Assembly (NCBI GenBank): GCA_963681505.1
Contig: OY811976.1
Coordinates: forward strand, 3,113,139 to 3,177,138
Origin: Eunapius fragilis
Taxonomy: Eukaryota; Porifera; Demospongiae; Spongillida; Spongillidae
DNA length: 64,000 bases
Reading direction: 5' to 3'
Part shown: in pieces, positions 54,226 to 64,000 of the stretch
Position numbering within the stretch: position 1 is the stretch's first letter
Layout of the letters: every line of letters begins with the position of its first letter
Translations under genes and position numbers: made by a program
Notes under the pieces: generated by a model
The model's database searches: none
Seen by the model: only the letters and a program-made list of their open reading frames with translations
What the model was told of the DNA's origin: nothing

Positions 54226-55228
54226 ACACATACATGAATAACACACACAAGAGACACTTGTACCAAAGTAGATGCTTAGAATACGAAGTGTAAAAATCTG
54301 AAAAGCTTCTTTGGCTTTGTTACATACAATGTCCTCATTATTACTTAGCTGCACTCCTAACCACACCATTAAAATTTGCCACATGCACCCCTTTAAATTC
54401 ACTGCAGTATTAACTTTGCTGTCATCACCTTTTATCTGCGCAGCTCTCAATGAAGTGATTATCGCCTACTTAGTTAACAATAGCTATGATGCAAAGGCAA
54501 CAGCTGCCATCTTTTCTAGTACCAGGTTAGGTACTGATATATTAGATGGTCTTATACGACTACACCATTCTCACACCTACTTGACTAATCCTATGTTGTC
54601 CGTCACATATGTGTTTTGTAGCCATAAATTCTGCAGTACATTTTTCATGAGGAATTATCATTCATTTGATAATTAAGGAAAATATCTAAATATCTATTTA
54701 ACTCCACTATATCAGTGTGATGGGAATCCACTGAAAGGATTTTCTATATATAGATGCATGTGTGCACATATACATGTATATATGGGACAGTTTCCGAGAA
54801 AGTGATATATCGCTATAATTACATATATAAAAGGTATAAAAATGATTCACGTTTGAATTGCTATAATTTTAGCCACACATTCCTCAGCCGTACATATCAC
54901 ACAAATTTGCACTGATTAAAAATGATGCGCAGGCCGCAAAAGCATGAATATGACAAGTACATTTACTGAGGTACATCTAAATGTCACTTGGCATTTTGGA
55001 CCTCTCCCAGAGGCTGCCTGACTTTGTCACGTTGAGCCCATATCATTGGCCCCTCAAAACCTGAGGACCATGGCTATGTCATCATATTGCACACACATAT
55101 ATTGAGTAAGTGAGATACTACATTAAGCATGGTACTGGTGAGGCTGTACATTATGGACCTCACCCAGAGGCTGCCTGACTTTGTCATGTGAGCCTATGTC
55201 ATTGGCCCCTCCCACCTGAGGAATGTAC
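54226..55228 (+). repeat. Partial duplicate of the SRCR gene 3' part, last exon missing
   Basis: 54226-54737 corresponds to 50102-50690 (intron 8) and 54750-55010 to 51345-51660 (3' flank). The roughly 650 bp between these in the original, including coding exon 51008-51298, has no counterpart here. The join lies at about 54740-54750. Then 55010-55228 repeats the GGACCTCACCCAGAGGCTGC module. Confidence 0.8.
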
Positions 55229-55738
55229 TGCCACGGAGGAAAGTGTCCGTCGGAGTAAATTATCCTACTGGACATTTTATTCCGGAGTAAATTGTCCCCG
55301 ACGGAGTAAGTGGTCCGTCATATATACCGTTTAAATTGCAATTCAAACTAGTGCGCAGGCACGTGGTTCACTACCAAATAGGAGCGTAGCTGCCAGCTGG
55401 CTTCCAGAGGTTGTATGTGACTTCTACTAAATTTAGAGCTGATGTAAATGGATGACACTCATGAGAGGACAGATGAAATGGAGGAAAGAGAGTTTGCTGA
55501 TGTCCACAGGTACCTAACTGAAGGTATTTATCGCGATGACTGCACCGCTAATGAGAAGAGAATCCTACGAAGAAAAGCAAACAGGTATAGATAGTTCACC
55601 AGTGGATGGGGACAGCTTACTTCGAAGTAACTTGTCCTAGAGGGACAGGTTGCTCCGGAGTAAAGTGTCCTAAGACAACTTACTCCAGATAAATGGTCCG
55701 GGCTGACACTTTACTTTGTGGACAGTTTCCTCCGTGAC
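55229..55738. mobile_element. MITE of about 510 bp with GCCACGGAGGAAA ends
   Basis: The left end CTGCCACGGAGGAAAGTGTC is matched by GACAGTTTCCTCCGTGACAG at the right. Subterminal CGGAGTAAANTGTCC words occur repeatedly in both orientations, the pattern expected for transposase-binding repeats. The interior lacks coding potential. Confidence 0.8.
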
Positions 55739-55911
55739 AGTTCACCAGTAGTTTCATTTATAGTAGCGCATAGTCTTCGCTTACGTGTGAGCACCAGTAA
55801 CAAGATGTATTTAAATGTATGTTCTAACGTTCGTGAAGTATACTACTGCGGAAAAATTGTATATGCATCTAATGTTCAACTTTATTCACTTAAATACTAT
55901 TCAGGTTCAGA

Positions 55912-56740
55912 GTGGAAGATAAACAAATGCAGTGCAAGACAAGGAAAGGCCAGATACTAATACCCGAAGGTTTGACAAACACGTCCGGAGCAACATTGTT
56001 TCATATTGGCATAGATTTAATAGGGCCACTTCCTGAAACCTCTGCTGGACATAAGTATGTGCTGACTATCTCTGATTATTGCACGAAATGGGTGGCAGCA
56101 ATTGCACTTGAATCTAAACATGCCAGCGGTGTTGCAATAGCATTGTTTAAGGTAAAAAGTAATAATAATAAATGCCTGACTATGTTTGAATCACTTTTAC
56201 CCAATGCAAAAAATTTGATGCATTGCAGGTGTTCATGCAAATGGGTATACCTAGAGTTCTGACCTTGACCAGGGTACAGGATTCCACAACCAGATTAATG
56301 AAGAACTAACGACATTGCTTAAAGTGGACCATCGTTTGAGCACAGCCTATCATTCATGCACAGGTACATAAATATGGAGGAATTTGTATAGAACTGTGCT
56401 ATTGAGGTATTAAACGTTACATCCTTATTGTAGATCAACTGTTTGGATGAGCGGTTCAATCAAACTATTCAGTTAAAACTTGTGAAATTCTGCAGTGGCA
56501 GACACAGTACCTGGGATACGCATTGGATGCTTGTACCTTTGCATACAACACGTCAAGACAGGAGTCAACCAAACACAGTCCTTTGAGCTAATGTTTGGAA
56601 GGAAACCTGTACTACCTGTAGAATTAGATGTTGCTGATGAGTCACCTGAAACCCTGCTTAGTGATTTCAACACAAGGCCTGAATGTAGTCAACCTGTAAT
56701 GGACAAAATGATTGAAGCAAGGTATGAAACATAATAATGA
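55912..56740 (+). pseudogene. Integrase gene remnant interrupted by intron-like segments
   Basis: Reads integrase of Ty3/Gypsy type: FHIGIDLIGPLPETSAGHKY with the first Asp, SDYCTKWVAAIALESKHASG, then LDQGTGFHNQINEELTTLL with the second Asp, LDERFNQTIQ with the Glu, and FELMFGRKPVLPVELD. Between IALFK and VFMQMGIPRVL lies a 77-bp insert (56152-56228) with GT and AG ends and TTGCAG at its 3' end. Between AYHSCTG and CLDERFNQ is another GT-AG segment of 70 bp (56364-56433). Both interrupt the conserved protein precisely where nothing is expected, so they look like spliceosomal introns. One-base frameshifts (near 56270 and 56580) show the copy is broken. An old host integrase gene, GIN1-like, or a Gypsy that acquired introns are both possible. 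Confidence 0.7.
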
Positions 56741-57419
56741 AATAAGCATTTAATATAAATGTGCTGGATGAAAATCTAAGTTCCCAGCTATATTACTGCA
56801 TTTATGATTTTTGCTTACATGTATAGAAGTTAATCAAAGTTCTGTATAATTAGACAGCCTACTATACAAGAGCAAAAATGAGTTGTAGGTTACTGTACAC
56901 AATCAAGCTAGTAGGCAAGAACCATACCATTTATAAACTCTAATACTAATTAACTAAACATCTATAGATTTATGCTTTTTCTACAAAGTATATTATGGTA
57001 TTTGGACAGCGCAAATTAATCAATTAATAAATTTCTTGGTTGAGTGTATTTTTACTACTGGGGAGGGAACGGATCAAGGTGTACACATGGAATATGATGA
57101 AGATACTGCTATAGCCCAACAACCTTCAACTCACATGGCATCTGGTCATAGCATTTAAACAGTGGCATTTAAACTGAGTCCTCATTAGATTTGTAGTAAT
57201 AACTAAACTTTCTATTGCATTGAACTGCAGTAATCTTATACTTGATTACATTGGTTTGATTCTAGTTAAATAATTTGTATTAATAAAAATTATTTTATTC
57301 CACCACTTGTTAACGGTGAATAAAGAAATAGTTATGTGTAGTTAACTACTGCCGGGTATTTTGTTATTCAGTTTTAAAAGCAGTACTTTTAATCTTGATT
57401 ATGTTGGTTTGATATTATC
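56741..57419. other. AT-rich stretch, nothing recognised
   Basis: No coding domain, tandem array or inverted repeat identified. Confidence 0.4.
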
Positions 57420-58333
57420 ACAATAGTTCCTATATAGGAATTGACCCGGGTCGTGAATATCATAAAAAAACGCAACCCGCGTATAACTCGCGTACCGAGA
57501 AACGGATAGTGTTGCTCTTTGTTGCTATCGATCCAAAAGGCAAAGGCGGTCATTTTAGTGTTTTACTCCAGTCTTCAAACTGTTTGCTTTAAGAGAACAA
57601 AAAAAGTTCGTGTTTTACCTCGTCCCCAGGCCAAATCTTCTCCCCGTCAACGTCGTCGTCGTCGTCTTCTAATTCTCGGGTGAGTATAACTCTGGATAGG
57701 AACGGTTTTATAGAGCGCCGATTATACCAATCGCTTTAGAATCTCCTGAAAGGACATCTTCAAGTATCAGATGTATGAATAAAGCATAAAACTGATACAC
57801 GTAATCATTACGTAATACCTAGTGGCGTTCCCATGGCGAAATTTACGTATATTTAGAATTGTACAAACGAAAAGGAGAGCAGACGACGAGTTAGAATTCT
57901 CTCGCGTTCCTTACAGTGATCCCAAACAAAAGCGGACGTCTGCTAGTGACGGTAATTGAAGCGGGGGAGGGGGGGGGGGGGGGGGGGGGGCAACTTGCCA
58001 GTAGTAATAATCGATAAAAAATGATAATGAAAAAATTGAGGAAACAAGTAAAGAAAAACATTCTCTAACGAGAAAGTTGGTGGGATATAGGAATTGGAGG
58101 CAAAGGTGGTGTAAAAAGGAAGGAAACAAGGTTTTGGGAAAAGATAAATGATACTAAAAATCCTATATTTAACACGTGTAAATGTAACAGAACCAAATGA
58201 AGTGCTAAATATAGGATTTTTAGTATCATTTATCTTTTCCCAAAACCTTGTTTCCTTCCTTTTTACACCACCTTTGCCTCCAATTCCTATAACCCACCAA
58301 CTTTCTCGTTAGAGAATGTTTTTCTTTACTTGT
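57420..58333 (-). mobile_element. Composite repeat block, inverted copy of 25836-26755
   Basis: 58044-58333 is a complete hairpin MITE of the ACAAGTAA family (290 bp, nearly perfect arms). 57420-58043 is the reverse complement of the tail at 26124-26755, including the homopolymer (here poly-G, about 57965-57990) and the CGTCGTCGTCGTC segment. The two blocks lie about 31 kb apart in opposite orientation. Confidence 0.75.
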
Positions 58334-58749
58334 GTAACATAAAATACAAAACAGATATTAATCAATGTACACTAATTCATAACAGCTGTGGTAGTAATAC
58401 GTAGATGTGGTTGGATTCTAATAAATTTAAAATGTCCTCATAGACTACACTTCTAAACCACTCCGGGGGGGAGGGGGGGGGGGGGGTTGTGAGGTGTTAA
58501 AAATTCATTGAAATATATTTTCACATTCAGTGTGACCCAGTACATAATTTCAGAGGGGTAGAAACAAGAAATTAAAAAAAAAGCAGAATCCCCCCCCTAC
58601 ACTGACGGTACATTCATAGATATTATACGGTGGTAGATTATTACGAATGAGGGGCAGAGACAACGGGATCCATGCAGATCTTGATACTTCTTGTCAAGAC
58701 TTATCAAGGGATTTATACTCACATACAGATAAAATAATACAGTAAAACA
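58334..58749. other. Short non-coding stretch with G and C runs
   Basis: G-rich run at about 58466-58486 and a short C run near 58589-58595. It lies 3' of the minus-strand gene and may include its 3' untranslated region. Confidence 0.4.
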
Positions 58750-58976
58750 CTAAGGCTTGGAGTCCCTGCACTTTTCGTTGGCTTTTGTGACGAATGTTTT
58801 CATGTCCCAATCGCCAGGTTGGTACCGCTTATTTATAATCTCTGAAATACAATCTTAATTTGATACATTTCAAGAAGCAATTCAATCTCACCAATGATTC
58901 TAGAAACTTTGGCTTGATCAAGGGAGGGTCTGTCACTCTTGTTGCTGGAGAACAGTAGTGACATAGAGAGTTCCTC
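58750..58976 (-). CDS. Last two coding exons of a probable BEN-domain protein (partial)
   Basis: On the minus strand, exon 58976-58892 is preceded by a T-rich stretch ending in CAAAG and followed by the donor GTGAGA. A 50-bp intron ends in TATTTCAG, and exon 58841-58750 ends in a TAG stop. The frame crosses the junction in phase (G plus AG). The 58 residues read EELSMSLLFSSNKSDRPSLD, then QAKVSRIIEIINKRYQPGDW and onward to NEKCRDSKP. The order EEL, small and polar residues, LDxxKV, hydrophobic helix, and a final NxKCRD resembles the C-terminal half of BEN domains, a DNA-binding fold of chromatin regulators. The first half of the domain should lie in an upstream exon at higher coordinates, which I could not identify. 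A different frame through the first exon is also open, so the assignment is moderate. Confidence 0.5.
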
Positions 58977-59674
58977 CTTTGAAAAAAAACATGTCCAGTA
59001 AAGTCAGTCCAAATGTGTAAGGATTCTTGGAAGGCATTATAAGCACATTTACAGTTCCGTTGACCTGTGGTGGCAGGCCGCATATATGCATGGGTTAATT
59101 TATACTTCACTATAATCTCATTGCTTCCTGTTTGTGGAAGTAAGTTAGTTGCCGAACTTTAACATTATGTGCAATGTGTATAGTGCAAAGCCTTATGTTT
59201 TGGCCAAGGCCTGCAGCTCACAATATAATGCAGACCTATGAAGCAATGAATGTACAATTTCTGTTTCTTATTTTTAATTCATTTGTGCTTTGTGTACATA
59301 TGGTATACTCAGTTGTGACTGCGTAGCACAGACATCTACATGTATAATTTAGCAGTACTGTAAGTCTTTCTCACCAGCATGCTGCCTAGGGATGAAAGTC
59401 CCTGCATTACTGATCCATTATCACGAACGGGATCGGAGCACACTAACACATGCACACACACATATACCATAATCATGGTAAGCAATACCCATGCCAAAAT
59501 ATCAATGGCCAAAGGTATAGGCGGCATGGCACTCTGGAGTGTAATTTTTGTTGTGCATGCATGCATAATGTTAACAGACCTTACAGTCGTGGATTGCATT
59601 GATAATGTTGTACAAGTCAACAGTAGGCTCGTTTCTGAGAAAGCTAGACGTACCTTCCTCGTTCCCAGCCAAGG
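58977..59674. other. Possible intron or upstream region of the minus-strand gene
   Basis: No convincing upstream exon was found. A minus-strand frame (59336-59620) has a possible donor GTGAGA after SLGSML, but no BEN-like sequence. Confidence 0.3.
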
Positions 59675-60283
59675 TGAAGTCCGATGTACGTTAGCCTCGT
59701 CCCCAGGCCGTCAATTAAAGAAAAAAGACGGCCTGGTCTCTGTTGCAACTATGTTAGTGTGCATGCACTGACCATTACCTGAAACGCGTAATCGTATACT
59801 TAGCTTGTAAACCTTTCCGTAAACTAACTCATATCCGGTCTGCCTTGTAAAGGTTTTTGTTTATGAATAAAATTAAAAACATCGCTCACGTGACGAAATT
59901 CATACACGCTACGCGTATACGTATACGATGTCAAAGTCTTGTAGGATTTGTGACAGTGCTTTGTCTCGTACACATTTGTCGCACTTTTTTCAAGGGAATC
60001 TTTGGCATCAGATCTTGCAAACAGGCTCAACAAGGTTGCCGATGTCCAAGTGGCTTCTGAGGATGGTTTGTCCAGATTCATTTGCATACCTAAACTTATG
60101 TCAGGATTGCTTCGCCATTGCTTCGCGCGGAACGGTTTACGGAAAGGTTTACAAGCTAACTATACGATTACGCGTTTTTCAGGAATGGCCAGCGCATGCG
60201 CACTAACATAGAGACCAGGCCGTCTTTTTTTTCCTAAACTTTAATTGACGGCCTGGAGACGAGGCTAGATGTACGTCTGACTA
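59675..60283. mobile_element. Foldback element with about 150-bp arms and a coding-like interior
   Basis: The arms 59675-59826 and 60134-60283 are inverted (GCCTCGTCCCCAGGCCGTCA against GACGGCCTGGAGACGAGGCT; GTAAACCTTTCCGTAAAC against GTTTACGGAAAGGTTTAC). Each arm contains its own small palindrome AGGCCGTC...GACGGCCT. The interior (59827-60133) holds ATG at 59928 followed by MSKSCRICDSALSRTHLSHF and, after a one-frame shift, DLANRLNKVADVQVASEDGL and SRFIC. The spacing of CxxC and a second cysteine cluster is like a ZAD-type zinc module, which is only a suggestion. Confidence 0.75.
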
Positions 60284-61004
60284 GTAGCGTGACTACTTCA
60301 GAATGTGGAAACTTTACATCCTTCACAGAGTTCGAAGAACGCAGGGGTTGTTGAAGGTGTTAACTTAAGTTATACTACACTGACGGCCCGCAAGCCAGCC
60401 TAGCCTATTGCAACACGTGATCCGTTTCCAATCGGTACCGGTAGTCAGACTCGTATGTGCAAGCCTGTATGCCGGACCTTTACATTTACACATCGCGTAA
60501 ATTATAGTTTGGACAATCTAACCGCCACGCAACCCCGGCAGTCCACGCGCGGTACGTGTAGACCTACGAAATTAAGTTCACCGCTCTCAGACTCACTGCC
60601 TCCTATGTGTTGAATCCCTCAAAAAGCTTCATGCATCGCAGCAATTGTGCCATGCAGATGGGGCAAGCGTTCCTCTGTGGTTATGATGGGCCATGGGAAG
60701 GGGCATGTGTCTTGATGTGCGTACTGAGTTATCACCTTGTATACTAGAATATCGCCAACTGGTACTCAGGCTTTTAAAAGTGATTATATTTCATGTAAGT
60801 GGAGAACTTCAGAGAGCTTGGCTATTCTGTCATTTCAAAGCCACGTTTTCTTACTGCTCTATTTCCCGTCTAGACTGAGTTTTTAATGGAAAAGGCACGT
60901 GCGTAGTGCTGTAGCATATTCTACCTTCCTGGAACGCTTGGCTTGTTCAGTTATATTTGTACATATAACCGTTTCATATCACGAGCTCCAAAAGCACAAA
61001 AAAT
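60284..61004. other. Stretch without recognised feature
   Basis: Short open frames only; no domain or repeat identified. Confidence 0.35.
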
Positions 61005-61185
61005 TATTCACGCAAATTGTAATTAGTTTTTTGTCTTGATTTTAGTAACGCAATACCTAATTGTGGTACAGTGGGAAAAAAAGAGCCAAATTTAGACTAA
61101 TTTTTAGCATTCAAAACGTACGTCTACTATTCAATTTGAAATAAAATTTCGGATGAGCGCGTATGTATGGGCAATTTCTTGATGT
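61005..61185 (+). repeat. Diverged dispersed repeat (pair of 41395-41580)
   Basis: Shares the TTTTTAGCATT, ATTCAATTTGAAATA and TGTCTTGATTTT blocks in the same order as 41395-41580, at low similarity between the blocks. Confidence 0.5.
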
Positions 61186-61439
61186 GTAGCATGTGACAAG
61201 AGGATACATTAAAACACACAAATATCCAACCAAACCCTATAGAGCTAAGGGTTGTGTAGAAGCTACATCTAGGTTTACCACTGCTGATATTATTTTAATA
61301 CTCAGTAAAGCGTGAAGGTGCAAATTAATGCACACTAAAAATATAAAATGAACTTGAGTTTGTACTAGTAGAAGGGGTTGGATTAATAAGGCATGACTGT
61401 GTGTTATGCCTGTTATGTGATTTTTAAAAGTGTGAGGTG

Positions 61440-61659
61440 TGTGTATGTGTGTGTGTGTGTGTGGCTATATATGAATCTCCATTGTCCAGCACTCCCTCTC
61501 TCTCACACTCTCTCCCTATTCCTCTATCTATCTATCTCTCTCCCAAAGGGAACTACTTGCAGATGAGAGATTGAGTGAGCCTGAAGGCATTATATGACAG
61601 TGAAAAACGATCCTTTGCGAGATGCCAGAACATATAAGGCTGTTCTTAGTGCATGTGTA

Positions 61660-61705
<46 letters not shown>
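61440..61705. repeat. TG microsatellites
   Basis: (TG)n at about 61438-61462 and 61664-61702, with a CT-rich stretch (61494-61543) between them. Confidence 0.9.
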
Positions 61706-61706
<1 letters not shown>

Positions 61707-63190
61707 CTATGTTGGTGCGTATGTCTTTCTCTGTATTTGTGTGCATGTGTTGGTGAGTGTGTTTCTTTCTTTGTGCATTTCACGTATGTCAAAACTATTT
61801 ATGGAAAGATAAGATCAACTTTACACTGCATGAGTTAGAGAGGGCCCTTATTTAGAATTGCTAATATGATCAAAGGCTGCCAAACTCTTTTTTAATGGTG
61901 ATGTCAGGATTTTGGTGGGAGAGAGGTTCATGATTTAATTACATGTTTTGCACAAATTCTTTGGACACTATCCCTTAGAACTAGGACTTGCCCACCGCCC
62001 ATAATAGATATCCTTTGCTTCCAAAATTGCATCAGTGCTGCACACGTGCATGCCAGTATGACTCCACTGTACACATTCAATTGGTAGCTAACTCCCACAT
62101 TTTCTGATTGCAGCTTTACTTATATACCTGTGCACACCCATACAATTGAGTACAGGGTGGTGTGGCTAAGTGGGAGCAATCCTAATTGACCAATATGTGA
62201 TAATAATGTTAACTATTCCATATGAACTCCCATGGAGCTAGCTTGGGAGCATTCCAAACTGGCTCAGCCACAAGTGTATAATGTAGTACTCACCATAATT
62301 CATTTTGGCAGGCTGAGTGACTCAAGTCCCTTCATACCTCTCATATTACGTCTTATACACCTTCCCTTAATTGAAACTAACAAATTGATAAAAGTAGTCC
62401 ATCTAATTGTAGTAGGGACCAGATCCATCGATCAGGTTATTGGTGACAGTTAAAGCCGGAATTAGTAGTTATAATTAAAAGATAAAAAAGGGCCCTCCCT
62501 AATTCATGCGTGAAGTTGATATTGTCGTTCCATAAATACTTTGAAGATTGAAGTTATGGAAGATGGATGCAAGAAATAAATAATATCTTTATATCACACC
62601 TGCATTAATATAACGTTTTGTATCGAAGGCACTTCTTGCGTTTGTTTAGCCGCTGAAATTGTACAATGAGAGAAGGGCGTATATTTAAAATTAACTTCGA
62701 ATGCAATGTCATTTCAGAAAACATGTTATTCTTGTTAGCTCCGCATCAAGTAGCTTTGATCGATGATATCGGTCAATAAATTTTTGATAGTTGCCATTCA
62801 TCGCTCCATTGATCATAACGCATGCCGCTTCCTCGTAGATATATATATATATATAGGGATATACCCACTGCATACGCCGATACGCGGTAGCTGGTACACA
62901 CCAATAAAATAATGTGCAGAGCTATTATGGACCTGGGCCAGTTCGATCGTACAACAAAGCCATAATAATTATTGCTCTATTGAAACATTAGTCGTAAGCG
63001 AAATCAAAATTCTATGCTTACCATGAAACGCGTAGTAAAACATTTCCTATTGATGACAATAAGTATTCCGTGTAGCACACTGGCTTGTAGATATGTAGTC
63101 TCATCCCCAGACCCACAAAACAACGTTAATAGCGTAATTTGGGAATGGGGACGAGATGATACCGCTGCGCAGGACTGGTGCCTAGCCAGG
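61706..63190. other. Stretch without recognised gene
   Basis: Includes a short inverted pair, GTCTCATCCCCAGACCC at 63100 and GGGGACGAGATGAT at 63147, that resembles the tips of the element at 59675. It also holds a TA run near 62838-62853. No domain recognised. Confidence 0.4.
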
Positions 63191-63839
63191 TAGGACGCCA
63201 GCCTGGAGAAGGTATCATGGGCCTGTGTGCCCTAATTGCCATACGTCTCCACTGCCAAATTAATGCAGGACCAGCCTCATGGCATTTGGGTACATCGGAG
63301 TGGAGCTTATACTTCACACCAAGGCACACATGCACTTCCCAGCCAGTCTCTTAATTGTCTCGGACCTGATGTCAGGTGGGCAGCCCTCCTTGGTTTTGTT
63401 CAGGGCAATCAAACAGCCTCTTGCCAAGAACCTTGACACAGATGTAGGCTCCATTCCAGTTGCTAGAGTGGATGTTAACCACCTGTCTGGGTACTGTAAC
63501 TGTATCTTTTAATAAACTATAATATTGTGAATAGTTTTGTTCTCTCATACATTCATGAGGCTATATTAAAAGATAATAATAGTAACCAGACCTGCTGACA
63601 TCCTTATTGCTGGCTGGGACAGAAGCAAACCTGCGGTGCGTGACCTGACTGATGATCACTTCACCACTCTGCTTATGCAAGTCATGTCACCAGGATGGTG
63701 CAGCCCTTGCACCAGAGATCCGCAAGCTCCACTCCAATGGACCCAAATGCCATGAGTTGGGCTGGTCCTGCATTCCATTGGCAGTCGAGACGTATGGTAA
63801 TTGGGACGCACAATATCTTCTCGAGGCTGGCGTCCTGCC
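63191..63839. mobile_element. Foldback element with about 130-bp arms
   Basis: 63191-63330 (TAGGACGCCAGCCTGGAGAA, then CATACGTCTCCACTGCCAAA and CATGGCATTTGGGTACAT) is inverted at 63702-63839 with about one mismatch in seven. The 370-bp interior has no recognised coding domain. Confidence 0.75.
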
Positions 63840-64000
63840 ATTCACCAGCTCCCCAAAGTCATCAGTAGTGGCAGAGATCCGCCAGAGCCATCCTAGCCAG
63901 GGAGCTCCCACCCTCCTGACTGTTATAAGCTTGCGCTTTGTGTATAATATATTCATGTATACGTCGACATGTTCATGTTTTCATGCAATAATAATACCTA
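63840..64000. other. Window end, nothing recognised
   Basis: Short remainder after the foldback element. No feature identified. Confidence 0.4.

Noticed and set aside
51995-55228. LTRs of the Gypsy element in the flanking direct duplicates
   Set aside because: The similar flanks are copies of SRCR intron 8 and 3' flank, lack TG...CA ends, and do not bracket a complete element, so they are not LTRs.

Overview
The window is genomic DNA from an animal, not a prokaryote. It has GT-AG introns, a COP9 signalosome subunit, a Frizzled receptor and a scavenger-receptor (SRCR) membrane protein. It is packed with minisatellites, hairpin-type non-autonomous transposons (MITEs), a degenerate LINE and Ty3/Gypsy integrase remnants. 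Short ordinary introns beside large tandem arrays, a compact intronless Frizzled gene and the SRCR gene would fit a sponge or another early-branching marine invertebrate. That placement is inference.

Layout: 1-13.2 kb is repeat-rich DNA holding one small intact glycine-zipper gene (3135-3350, minus) with two broken copies, several MITEs and a decayed CR1/Jockey-like LINE (about 10371-12560). At 16002-36250 (plus) lies a complete nine-exon gene for CSN5/JAB1, the JAMM metalloprotease of the COP9 signalosome. Its second intron is about 18.07 kb and roughly half of it is tandem repeat (units of 18, 21, 22, 23, 26, 30 and 42 bp). Only 203 bp after the CSN5 stop, on the same strand, starts an intronless, GC-rich Frizzled gene (36454-38169) with a ten-cysteine CRD, seven membrane segments, a KTFAAW Dishevelled-binding motif and a PDZ-type C-terminus.

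From 38.2 to 43.9 kb I see no gene, only hairpin elements and repeats. From 43961 to 51298 (plus) a nine-exon gene encodes a 519-residue type I membrane protein: signal peptide, three SRCR domains, one membrane span and a cytoplasmic tail with a PPTY motif. Each SRCR domain is carried by a phase 1-1 pair of exons. Downstream are a broken Ty3/Gypsy pol 3' region, a partial duplication of the SRCR gene's 3' part that lacks the last exon, a second integrase remnant interrupted by intron-like segments, and repeats. On the minus strand, 58750-58976 holds the last two coding exons of a gene whose sequence resembles the C-terminal half of a BEN domain; its upstream exons were not found. The last 4 kb holds foldback elements.

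The genes do not form an operon. CSN5 (cullin deneddylation), Frizzled (Wnt reception) and the SRCR receptor (ligand binding at the cell surface) act separately. The closest functional question is whether the tight CSN5-Frizzled spacing means shared transcription. The very long open frames in the tandem arrays are open on both strands because their unit lengths are multiples of three, and I do not annotate them as genes.
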